Shown here: piece after piece, positions 1-7,086 of the stretch
How positions within the stretch are numbered: the first letter of the stretch is position 1
How the letters are laid out: each line of letters opens with the position of its first letter
Source: Pelotomaculum sp.
GTDB taxonomy: Bacteria > Bacillota > Desulfotomaculia > Desulfotomaculales > Pelotomaculaceae
NCBI GenBank assembly: GCA_022839445.1
Contig: JALHFC010000048.1
Span: forward strand, 1 to 9,085
DNA: 9,085 nucleotides
Direction of reading: 5' to 3'
The notes under the pieces: generated by a model
What the model was told of the DNA's origin: nothing
The model's database searches: none
Seen by the model: the letters and a program-made list of their open reading frames with translations, nothing else
Program-made: the position numbers and the translations under genes

Positions 1-44
1 GAAGATTACCAAACCTCCCCTTTCGCATCATCAAGTTTAAACTT

Positions 45-70
45 TTCTATATTTCGGCATAAAATCCTGC
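45..70. repeat. 26-bp imperfect direct repeat, left copy
   Basis: On the plus strand this reads TTCTATATT, then five variable bases (TCGGC), then ATAAAATCCTGC. It matches 9050-9075 at 22 of 26 positions in the same orientation, with exact blocks of 9 and 12 bp at identical spacing. It lies just beyond the 3' end of the last gene. It could be a recombination or attachment site bounding the cassette, a copy of a dispersed intergenic element, or a shared regulatory motif upstream of a further leftward gene outside the window. Confidence 0.6.
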
Positions 71-114
71 AAAGCTCCATTTACCTAGAATATAAAAGAT
101 TGGATTCCATAGCA

Positions 115-152
115 AACCCGCAAGATACATATTTGGAAAAGGCAAGCGGGTT
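115..152 (-). terminator. Inverted repeat at the end of the operon, weak terminator candidate
   Basis: Minus-strand AACCCGC (overlapping the stop codon of the last gene) pairs perfectly with GCGGGTT 24 nt later. The stem is 7 bp and GC-rich, but the loop is long and the 3' side runs into TTTGC rather than a clear U-tract, so this is a poor intrinsic terminator. No better one is visible in the remaining 114 bases downstream. Confidence 0.25.
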
Positions 153-3100
153 ATCCGGATTGTCGAAGTAAAGTTTCAATTTTTTCCATATCAGGGTGTG
201 TAATACCCTTTTTCCTAAACTCATCAAACTCTTCAAGCACCGCATCTGCAAAATATTTATTTTCTCCATTTACAACAACTTCACTATCTTTGTTCTCCAT
301 ATAAATAAGCTTTGCCTTATCGAACCGGTTATCGAACAGGTAACCGTGAGCAAGCATGATCTTAGCTCTTATTAACTCCGGCTCACTCTCCAGCGCTTTC
401 ATAGCGGCAGCAACAGCCTCCTTGGGACGAAGGTCAAATAGTTCAAGCTTGGCATAGACCATATACGCCCCCGCTAAATCTTTTTGAGCACCCATATTGT
501 TTTTGTCCGCAGCAAGTTCAGTGATAATACTTAAGCACTGATCATAGGCCTCACGGGCGGCCTGCATGTTTCCCAGGTCCCTTAAAGCTAATCCAATCCC
601 GGCATAACTATTTGCTTGGTAATACTTGTCTTCGTTATCATTAATTTTCCCTGCCAGTTCAATGGCGATATCCTTCATATTTTCGTAGTCTTGCAATGAG
701 CCTGGCAAATCACCAATCATCCACCGGATTTTACCAAGACTACTGTAAACATCTACTAATTGTTGCTGAATTTCAATGTTGTTTCCGTTGCCAATTAACT
801 CTAAAGCGACTTTCCTACTTTTTTCGTAGGCTTGAATGGCGCCTTGATAATCACGGGCTTTTTGCAAGTTGTCCCCTTCGTTATAATAACGTTTCACCAT
901 TAATAATTGCTCTATTTTTTCCATATCTGGACAAGTGACTCCCAGTTCCCTAAACCTCTTAAAATCATTAAGAAAGTCATCTGACCAATCTAAATTCTCC
1001 AAATAGATGTTTTCCGCTTTTTCGAACTGGTTATTGAAGAGATATCCATGTGCAAGGGTTCTCCTTGATATAGCATCTTTAGAATTTACCTCCAACCCTA
1101 TACTAGATGTATCTATAGCTCCCTCAGGGTCCCGGATAAATAGCTGAAACATGGCGTGCGACCCAATATATCCCTCTATTAATTTTAGGTTCTCTTCATT
1201 ATTGTCAACCACGGTCGCCAGTTCTGCAAGGATCTCTAAGCTTTTACCGGACCTTTCCAAAGCTCCCGGCATATCACCCTGGTAAGCAAGGGCGTAGGCG
1301 ATTCTTTGTAAAGCGACCACCTGTTTCCACATGGCCTCAGTATTATTTTTATCCACAGACAGATCATCAGCGATATCAAGGGCTTTCTCGTAGGATTCCG
1401 TAACCGCTTTATTGATCCTGGCTTCTATCGTACCCGCCGGAGTGCCGGGTTTCATTTCTAATAAGATGGGGTCCAGCAGATCAATATACACTGCTAAAAC
1501 TTTTGATAATACAGGAGCCGTTTCGGGAATATTTCTCAGCTTTTCCGGAATTTCGGCTGTTCCTTTAATAATCGCTTGCAGCGCCAGTTCCGCCTGACGC
1601 TCTGCAATCGCCTTCATTTTATAGGCCGCCCCTGTCGCTTCCCTGGCCGTTACCGCTTGCGCGTCGGCGTGCGACTTTTGGTTTTCCAACTCTTCTTTTT
1701 GCTTTCCGGCAATTCTCGCCGCCGCCTCTGCAAGCGCCGTCTTTTCATCAGCGATCCTCCTGGCCAGCCTGGCGAATTCCGTCTTTATACCGGCTAAAAT
1801 CTTTGCATTATTGGCCTCACCCGTTGCGGTATCAGCCCGCTCCTTTTCTGAATTGGCCAAATCTGTAGCGGCACCGGCATCTTCACATGCTTTATTGGCC
1901 CTTATTATAGATGCGCCGGCCATATGGTACAGGTGGGAATTATATATCCAGAATCCCAAGATTAACGTAAAGATCGTGGCCAGAAGGGCATTCTTTTTTT
2001 TGCGAATTCCAGTCTCTTTTCTGGCAGAAGCCTCAACATATTCTATTACTTCAGCGGTGAGGTCGCCGCGCCACCGGGCAACCATGTCCAGGGCCTCGCT
2101 GAGGGGTTTGCCCCTTGCTAAGAGCAAATCGGACAGCCTTCCTTCCTGACGCCAGTGGTACGCCGCACCCGCCACGCGCTCCCTAGTTTGCAGGAATTCC
2201 CGGTCTTCATCCAGCCACTGCCTTGCTCTCGGCCAGTGGCGCAACAGGGCTTCGTGGGCGACGCCCACCACCGCCCGGCTGTCGCCGGCCCGGTCAGTGA
2301 CTAGAAGCCGGGCGCCGGTAAAGGCGTCCAGCAAGGCCTTGTTTTCTTCCGTGACAGCCAGGCTATCTACAGGCACGCGCCTACTTACCAAGCTATATTT
2401 GCTGCCGTGCCCGGGGGCGACAAGAGCACGCAAAACAGCCGGAAGGGTTGCCTGTACCGCCGGCGCAAGGCTGCCATAAACCTCTTCGGCACGTCGCGCC
2501 AGCGCTCCCTCAATCCCACCAAGCTCCCGGTAAGCGGCAAAGGTCAGGATCTTGTCTTCTGCCTGCCGCATAAACAATTCGTCTAGGGTAAATTCCAAAA
2601 GCGGCAAGGCGGAGGAATCACGCGCAGCCGCCTCGTGCAATACATCATCCAGCCGTTCCCCGGTTGCCGGATCTTTCTCAAAAAGCAGGCCGGCGGCGCG
2701 GGCGGGATGGCGAATCATTTGCCCGATCTCGGTAAAGTCGGGCGGCAACAAATCGTACTGCCCGGCTCCTTCCTTCATCCTGAGCAGTTCCGGAATTTCC
2801 GCGCAGCGCGGATAATATTCACTGCGCATGGTGGCGATTACCCATACATCACCACTGCGCGCCAGGGCGGATACGGCAGCAATGAAACTTTCCCTTTCAC
2901 TGCAGCCCACCCGCTCAAGGGTGAACAGTTCTTCCATTTGGTCGATAACCAGGGCCATTCTCGCCACCGGTGTAGTCAGCCGGGCTTCCTGTGCAGCAAA
3001 ATTTTCCCCGGCACGCTGGAGACCCTGGCGCACAAATAATACAGCCTGTTCAGGCATGTCTCTAAATAGTCCGGCCAGGCGGCCGACATCCGCGCCGTCA

Positions 3101-4044
3101 ACCCCCTGTTCCGGCAAGGCCTGCCTGCAAACGGCGCGGGCAAGGCCTTCGAACAGGTCGCCGGCCGCGTCGCCGGGCCGGAATACGCACCAGCGCCACA
3201 GGTCTACCCCTTCAATAACCCCGGGGCGGGTGATGGCGGGTAAAACGCCGGCCCGCACCAGGGATGACTTGCCGCAGCCGCTCATGCCGAAGACAAGCAC
3301 GAATACGCGGTCCAGGGCCGCCTGTCGAATAAGGGCGTCCTTGATCCCGCCGATAGCCTTCGTACGGCCGAAAAACACCGGAGCATGCTCGACATTGAAG
3401 GGCTGCAGACCGCGGTAAGGCCTGCCCTGAACCCGGCCGGCGGGGATAACCTCGCCGGAATCCGCAGTGACATATTCCGGCAGCCGTTGGCGAATCAGTT
3501 TATGCAGGTGAATCTCCAATTGTTCTTCGAATTCATCCGGTGATTCAAAAACGTGGAAGGCCACCTTAAAACCTTCACGGGGGTTACCGAACCAGTGGTT
3601 GATAAAATTATCCAGTTGTTTTTTCTGTTCTCGCCGGGCATGTTTTTCTTCTGCGTCTAGCAAGTTAAATTCCGGTTTCTTAATCTTTCGGTACATGAGC
3701 ACATCAGGGGCGCCTTTTTCCCGGAAAGCTCTTTCCGCGTTTTCAAACTCCCATTCCGTGCCCCACCGGTGGTCCGTACCGTCCTCTTTTTTCGCCCCGT
3801 CCGGTACGCTCCCTCCCATTCTGGACCAGAGAATAAACACCGCTATGTCTGTCTCTGACGGAAGAACGCACTCTTCTGTCAAGTCCATAGCCGGGCTGAC
3901 CGGTTCAGGCGCACCAAATACCGGGCGCAACCGGAAATAACCGGCAAATTCACCCTGCAGCCGCTCCAGTACACGGGCAGCCAACATCCGCTCCTGGGCG
4001 ACGTCACCCGGGGAAGAAATGAAGATACGCAGGGTTTGAGCCAT
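151..4044 (-). CDS. DUF4062-nSTAND1-TPR NLR-like NTPase, intact
   Basis: A complete 1297-residue protein. Residues 3-105: DUF4062 domain (RIFISSPGDVAQER, TDIAVFILW, GTEWEFENA). Residues 209-228: nSTAND1 signature PYRGLQPFNVEHAPVFFGR. Walker A GMSGCGKS is at 253-260 (K259) and Walker B MALVIDQMEE at 363-372 (D368). The ATMRSEYY sensor region is at 404-411 and the arm ends with VGVAHEALLRHWPR (593-606). A basic RKKK precedes a single hydrophobic segment at about 685-702, then an Ala/Glu/Lys coiled coil (about 715-825). The sensor half holds TPRs of a 47-residue period (894-987 and 1082-1222), each block followed by a similar capping module (997-1048 and 1231-1294). STAND NTPases of this kind bind NTP and oligomerise when the repeat domain meets a ligand, activating the N-terminal domain; that is family knowledge, and ligand and output are unknown here. 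ATG at 4044 has AAAGGAG 10 nt upstream and overlaps the previous stop (TAATG), implying translational coupling. Plausible antiphage or stress sensor. Confidence 0.88.
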   Translation of the reverse strand: MAQTLRIFISSPGDVAQERMLAARVLERLQGEFAGYFRLRPVFGAPEPVSPAMDLTEECVLPSETDIAVFILWSRMGGSVPDGAKKEDGTDHRWGTEWEFENAERAFREKGAPDVLMYRKIKKPEFNLLDAEEKHARREQKKQLDNFINHWFGNPREGFKVAFHVFESPDEFEEQLEIHLHKLIRQRLPEYVTADSGEVIPAGRVQGRPYRGLQPFNVEHAPVFFGRTKAIGGIKDALIRQAALDRVFVLVFGMSGCGKSSLVRAGVLPAITRPGVIEGVDLWRWCVFRPGDAAGDLFEGLARAVCRQALPEQGVDGADVGRLAGLFRDMPEQAVLFVRQGLQRAGENFAAQEARLTTPVARMALVIDQMEELFTLERVGCSERESFIAAVSALARSGDVWVIATMRSEYYPRCAEIPELLRMKEGAGQYDLLPPDFTEIGQMIRHPARAAGLLFEKDPATGERLDDVLHEAAARDSSALPLLEFTLDELFMRQAEDKILTFAAYRELGGIEGALARRAEEVYGSLAPAVQATLPAVLRALVAPGHGSKYSLVSRRVPVDSLAVTEENKALLDAFTGARLLVTDRAGDSRAVVGVAHEALLRHWPRARQWLDEDREFLQTRERVAGAAYHWRQEGRLSDLLLARGKPLSEALDMVARWRGDLTAEVIEYVEASARKETGIRKKKNALLATIFTLILGFWIYNSHLYHMAGASIIRANKACEDAGAATDLANSEKERADTATGEANNAKILAGIKTEFARLARRIADEKTALAEAAARIAGKQKEELENQKSHADAQAVTAREATGAAYKMKAIAERQAELALQAIIKGTAEIPEKLRNIPETAPVLSKVLAVYIDLLDPILLEMKPGTPAGTIEARINKAVTESYEKALDIADDLSVDKNNTEAMWKQVVALQRIAYALAYQGDMPGALERSGKSLEILAELATVVDNNEENLKLIEGYIGSHAMFQLFIRDPEGAIDTSSIGLEVNSKDAISRRTLAHGYLFNNQFEKAENIYLENLDWSDDFLNDFKRFRELGVTCPDMEKIEQLLMVKRYYNEGDNLQKARDYQGAIQAYEKSRKVALELIGNGNNIEIQQQLVDVYSSLGKIRWMIGDLPGSLQDYENMKDIAIELAGKINDNEDKYYQANSYAGIGLALRDLGNMQAAREAYDQCLSIITELAADKNNMGAQKDLAGAYMVYAKLELFDLRPKEAVAAAMKALESEPELIRAKIMLAHGYLFDNRFDKAKLIYMENKDSEVVVNGENKYFADAVLEEFDEFRKKGITHPDMEKIETLLRQSG
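379..801 (-). repeat. Second TPR-like block of the intact paralogue, three 47-residue units
   Basis: Residues 1082-1222: three units opening ELIGNGNN, ELAGKIND and ELAADKNN, in exact 47-residue register. A TPR-like helix pair (DNLQKARDYQGAIQAYEKS) precedes them and the second capping module (residues 1231-1294, DNA 163-354) ends the protein. Confidence 0.65.
1084..1365 (-). repeat. First TPR-like block of the intact paralogue, two 47-residue units
   Basis: Residues 894-987: two units (DLSVDKNN... and ELATVVDNN...) in the same 47-residue register as the other arrays but strongly diverged in sequence. They follow the IPEKLRNIPETAPVL linker and end at the first capping module (residues 997-1048, DNA 901-1056). 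Confidence 0.6.
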
Positions 4045-7010
4045 TAAGGGTTCACTCCTTTCTCAGGGGTACCGGTTAATAATTGCTCAATCCCGGCCAT
4101 GTCGGGGTGGACAAGACCCCGGTCTTTCAATTCCTTAAAGTGACATAGAACTATTTTTTTAAATTGGGGCTTGTAATTAAAATTAAAGTTAATATACCTG
4201 TCTTGATTTTCAATATAGATGGCCTTTGCCTTTTCATACTGGTTGTTATACAAATACCCGTGGGCGAGATTTGTTTTTATCCAAACCTGATCCGGATCGA
4301 GCTCCAACCCTTTAAGTGCCGCCTCTATGGCCTTCTCCGGTTGTTTTTTGTACAGTTCAACATGAGCAAGGCTACCGTACACAGAGGCAAGCTGCTTCTT
4401 GACTCCGGGTTTATCCATATCCCTGGCCAGATCATTGATTATTAATATGATATTATCATAAGCCCTTTGGGCGCCTTGTTCATCCCCCAGCGCCAGGGAC
4501 ACGACAGCCATTTTAACATAGCAAAGCGCAAGATATGATTGCCTGGAAAACACCTCTTTTTTCTTGTAAATTTCACTTAAAATTCCTAAAGCTTTTTCAA
4601 AATTATTTCGCGCTTCCAGATTATCGCCCAGAAACCATTGCAGGTAGCCAATACTATGATAAACCGCCGCTAAATCATATTGTAAAAGTATGTTAGTCTT
4701 GTCCTCTGCCAGTTCCATGGCAATTTTAAGGCTATTCTCATAGGCTTCTTGTGCCGCCTTATAGTTTTCAAGAAGAAATTGAATATCTCCGGACTTTTTA
4801 TAGAATAACCCCAACATACTATAGGCATATTTATTGTTCCTATCCTTGTCCGCCATTTGCCTGCATATTTCGAAACCCTTCCTGTTTTCCTCCAAAGCGC
4901 CCTGGATATCTCCCTGCACCCACCTGACTCCTCCAATAATGTCATACGCCGAAGCTAGATTCAACTGGGCCTGGATATTTTCCTTATCCCCAGCCAGTTC
5001 ACTATAAACATCAAGGCCTTTGTTTGAGTATTCCAGGGCACCCCTGGTTTCGTCCAGAATAAGCTTAATGTATCCTATGTTTAAATATGCATTGGCCATT
5101 TGGATCTGGGCATCTATATTCTTTTTGTCTCCGGCCAGTTCACTTGAAATTTCAATACTTTTCTGATAATAATTCAATGCGTCTTGAGTATTATTGTAAT
5201 AATTCATAATACGTCCCATGTTATTGTATTCCAAAGCCAAATCCAACTGGGCGCCGGCATTGTATTTTTCCCCGGCCAGTTCAATATAAATCTCCAGGGC
5301 TTTCTCATGTGCCGCGCGGGCTCTTTGGATTTCTCCCAGTAGTTCCCATTTATTGCCGATATGGTTTAAGTTTGATGACCACTCACGCCGAACCTCCGGA
5401 GAACCAACATCCAGCTCCATAATCTGCTCTAAAAAGCCTATATTATCACTAAAAATTTCCGTCAGCACCGGATTGGTTCCAGGTACATTCTCCAGGCTGT
5501 CGGGAATGTCATATGTTAATCTGTTGATAACGTTCATTGCCCGATCTTTTTGTTTTTTAGCGGCTACTTTTTGTGCTTCGGCGAACTTCCTCTGTTTCTC
5601 GGCAATCTTTCCCTGATCTACGGCAATAGCCCGCTGGTTGTCCGCTTCTTCTCTGTCCCTTTCGGCATCCTCTCTCGCTTGCTCGGCAAGCCTGGTCTTT
5701 TCCTCAGCTTCCCTCTGCGAACTCAAAGCGGCCTCCTCCTGGTCTTTCGCGTTCCTTCCTTCCATTAGGGCAATGTCGCTTTGCTCTTTCGCGCGCATGC
5801 TTTCTTTACCGGCAAATTCGCTTTGCCCTACCGCTCGCTCTTCTGCCACCGAGGCTACCGCAGCCTGATTTTCGGCCTTTGCCCTGAGGTAGAAGCTGTT
5901 CAGGCCGAAACCCAGAAAAACCATAAAGGTAAGGGCAATCAAAAAACTTTTTTTTCTGCGTCTCCCCGCAGCTTTTTTTACGGACGCATTGATGTACTCC
6001 ATCACTTCATCATCGAGGTCCGCCCGCTGCCTTTCCAGTATTTCCATAGCTTCCTGCAGGGGTTTTCCTTCCGCTAAAAGCAGGTCCGGGTGTCTATCTT
6101 CCTGCCGCCAGCGGGAAGCGGCATCCGCCACCCGGGTCCTGACGCGCAGAAACTGCCGGTTCTCTTCCAATCCCCGGGCCAATCTCGGCCAGTGGCGCAG
6201 CAAGGCATCATGTGCTACACCCACCACCGGCCGGCCGTCACCACCCCGGTCGGTCACCAAAAGCCGTGCGCCGGTAAAAGCGCCGATTAGATCCTTTTTA
6301 TCTTTGGAAGTCTCCAGGCGGTCCAAAGGTATGCGCTTGCTGATCATCTTATCCTGATCATCCTGTCCGACCGTCGCGAGGGCGCGCATGACCGGCAGCA
6401 GGGCTGCCTGCACCCGCGGCGCCAAACTTGCGTAGACCTCTTCGGCCCGCCTCGCCAGCGCGCCCTCCAACCCGCCGAGGTCACGGTAGGCGGAAAAAGT
6501 TAAAGTGTTATCCCCCTCGCGCCGCCGCTCAAACAGTTCGTCAAGGGTGAATTCCAAAAGCGGCAGGGCAGCCGGGTCGCGGGCCGCCGCCTCATGCAGC
6601 ACGTCTTCCAGCCTCTCCCCGCTCTCCGGGTCTTGTTCGAAACGCAATCCGGCGACACTGGTAGGGTAGCGGATCATCTGGCCGATTTCGGCAAAACTGG
6701 GGGGCAGGAGGTCATACTGGCCGTTTCCTTCCTTCAAGGCCACCAACTCGGGAATTTCCGCGCAGTGAGGATAAAAATCGCTGCGCATGGTGGCGATAAC
6801 CCATACCGCGCCGCTGCGGGCCAGAGCAGAGATGGCGGCAATGAAGCCTTCTCTTTCGCCGGCAGCCACCTGCTCCAGGGTGAATAATTCTTCCATTTGG
6901 TCCACGACCAGAGCCAGTCTTGCCTCAAGCAGCCGCTTTAAACCTTCTCTTGACGACGCTTTTTCCGCAGCGCTTTTCAGCGCGGCGCTAATATGATCAA
7001 CTGCATGCAA
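4044..7010 (-). CDS. C-terminal fragment: nSTAND1 Walker B/arm, membrane segment, coiled coil, TPR sensor
   Basis: A 988-codon open frame from a TTG at 7010. The homologous frame is open for 50 more codons upstream, to about 7160, but has no ATG, GTG or TTG there. AAGGGA lies about 8 nt before the TTG, so internal initiation is conceivable though probably fortuitous. Visible parts: Walker B LALVVDQMEE (D37), ATMRSDFY sensor region (about 70-80), helical arm with VGVAHDALLRHWPR (263-276), basic cluster RRRKK then a hydrophobic segment (355-375), Glu/Ala/Lys-rich coiled coil (about 376-495), linker IPDSLENVPGTNPVL (502-516), then TPRs. Five consecutive repeats of 47-48 residues run 577-812, each opening ELAGDK or a close variant, with further TPR-like helices to about 910. 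A capping module (LAHGYLYNNQ...HPDMAGIEQLL) covers 915-978. Its TAA overlaps the next gene's ATG by one base. Most likely the distal part of the broken gene rather than an independent protein. Confidence 0.78.
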   Translation of the reverse strand: MHAVDHISAALKSAAEKASSREGLKRLLEARLALVVDQMEELFTLEQVAAGEREGFIAAISALARSGAVWVIATMRSDFYPHCAEIPELVALKEGNGQYDLLPPSFAEIGQMIRYPTSVAGLRFEQDPESGERLEDVLHEAAARDPAALPLLEFTLDELFERRREGDNTLTFSAYRDLGGLEGALARRAEEVYASLAPRVQAALLPVMRALATVGQDDQDKMISKRIPLDRLETSKDKKDLIGAFTGARLLVTDRGGDGRPVVGVAHDALLRHWPRLARGLEENRQFLRVRTRVADAASRWRQEDRHPDLLLAEGKPLQEAMEILERQRADLDDEVMEYINASVKKAAGRRRKKSFLIALTFMVFLGFGLNSFYLRAKAENQAAVASVAEERAVGQSEFAGKESMRAKEQSDIALMEGRNAKDQEEAALSSQREAEEKTRLAEQAREDAERDREEADNQRAIAVDQGKIAEKQRKFAEAQKVAAKKQKDRAMNVINRLTYDIPDSLENVPGTNPVLTEIFSDNIGFLEQIMELDVGSPEVRREWSSNLNHIGNKWELLGEIQRARAAHEKALEIYIELAGEKYNAGAQLDLALEYNNMGRIMNYYNNTQDALNYYQKSIEISSELAGDKKNIDAQIQMANAYLNIGYIKLILDETRGALEYSNKGLDVYSELAGDKENIQAQLNLASAYDIIGGVRWVQGDIQGALEENRKGFEICRQMADKDRNNKYAYSMLGLFYKKSGDIQFLLENYKAAQEAYENSLKIAMELAEDKTNILLQYDLAAVYHSIGYLQWFLGDNLEARNNFEKALGILSEIYKKKEVFSRQSYLALCYVKMAVVSLALGDEQGAQRAYDNIILIINDLARDMDKPGVKKQLASVYGSLAHVELYKKQPEKAIEAALKGLELDPDQVWIKTNLAHGYLYNNQYEKAKAIYIENQDRYINFNFNYKPQFKKIVLCHFKELKDRGLVHPDMAGIEQLLTGTPEKGVNP
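4055..4061 (-). promoter_or_regulatory. Ribosome binding site of the intact STAND gene, inside the preceding coding sequence
   Basis: AAAGGAG lies within the last codons of the upstream frame (coding E-K-G-V-N-P-stop) and 10 nt before the ATG at 4044. The upstream TAA and this ATG overlap as TAATG, so ribosomes finishing the upstream frame can restart here directly. Confidence 0.8.
4575..5282 (-). repeat. Five tandem TPR-like repeats of 47-48 residues
   Basis: Residues 577-812 of the C-terminal fragment form five units with the pattern ELAGDKxNIxAQxxLAxAY, then xxIGxxxxxxGD, then xxGALExYxKxLEI. Four units are exactly 47 residues (141 bp) and one is 48. The longer period than the classical 34-residue TPR comes from an extended ELAGDK-type first segment, as seen in other STAND- and kinase-linked TPR arrays. 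These helices probably form the ligand-sensing superhelix. Confidence 0.75.
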
Positions 7011-7086
7011 CGGGTTTTCCCTTAGTAAGGCGGCCAGCCCCGCGGCGTTAAAATCTCCGGCGGTTAGTTCAGGCAGGGCCTGTTCA

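Noticed and set aside
6..80. Minus-strand 24-codon frame (MELCRILCRNIEKF...) downstream of the operon
   Set aside because: It is very short, preceded directly by an in-frame TAA, has no usable ribosome binding site, and overlaps the direct repeat. It could be a gene remnant, but nothing supports it.
89..116. Promoter-like pair on the minus strand downstream of the last gene (TTTGCT, 16 bp, TATATT)
   Set aside because: The -35 match is weak and no gene is visible downstream within the window; AT-rich DNA gives such matches easily.
81..269. Minus-strand open frame of 62 codons near the left end
   Set aside because: Most of it overlaps the 3' end of the intact STAND gene in another frame; there is no ribosome binding site and the composition follows the overlapped gene.
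2828..3418. Plus-strand 196-codon open frame opposite the NTPase domain
   Set aside because: It lies wholly antisense to a strongly supported coding region, is Arg/Ser/Pro-rich as expected of a shadow of GC-rich DNA, and shows no domain. The same holds for other plus-strand frames at 696-938, 1811-2149, 3599-3940, 4164-4445 and 5989-6357.
4575..5282. CRISPR-like periodicity of about 141 bp
   Set aside because: The period comes from protein-level TPR units of 47 residues; DNA copies are diverged and lie in frame within a coding region.
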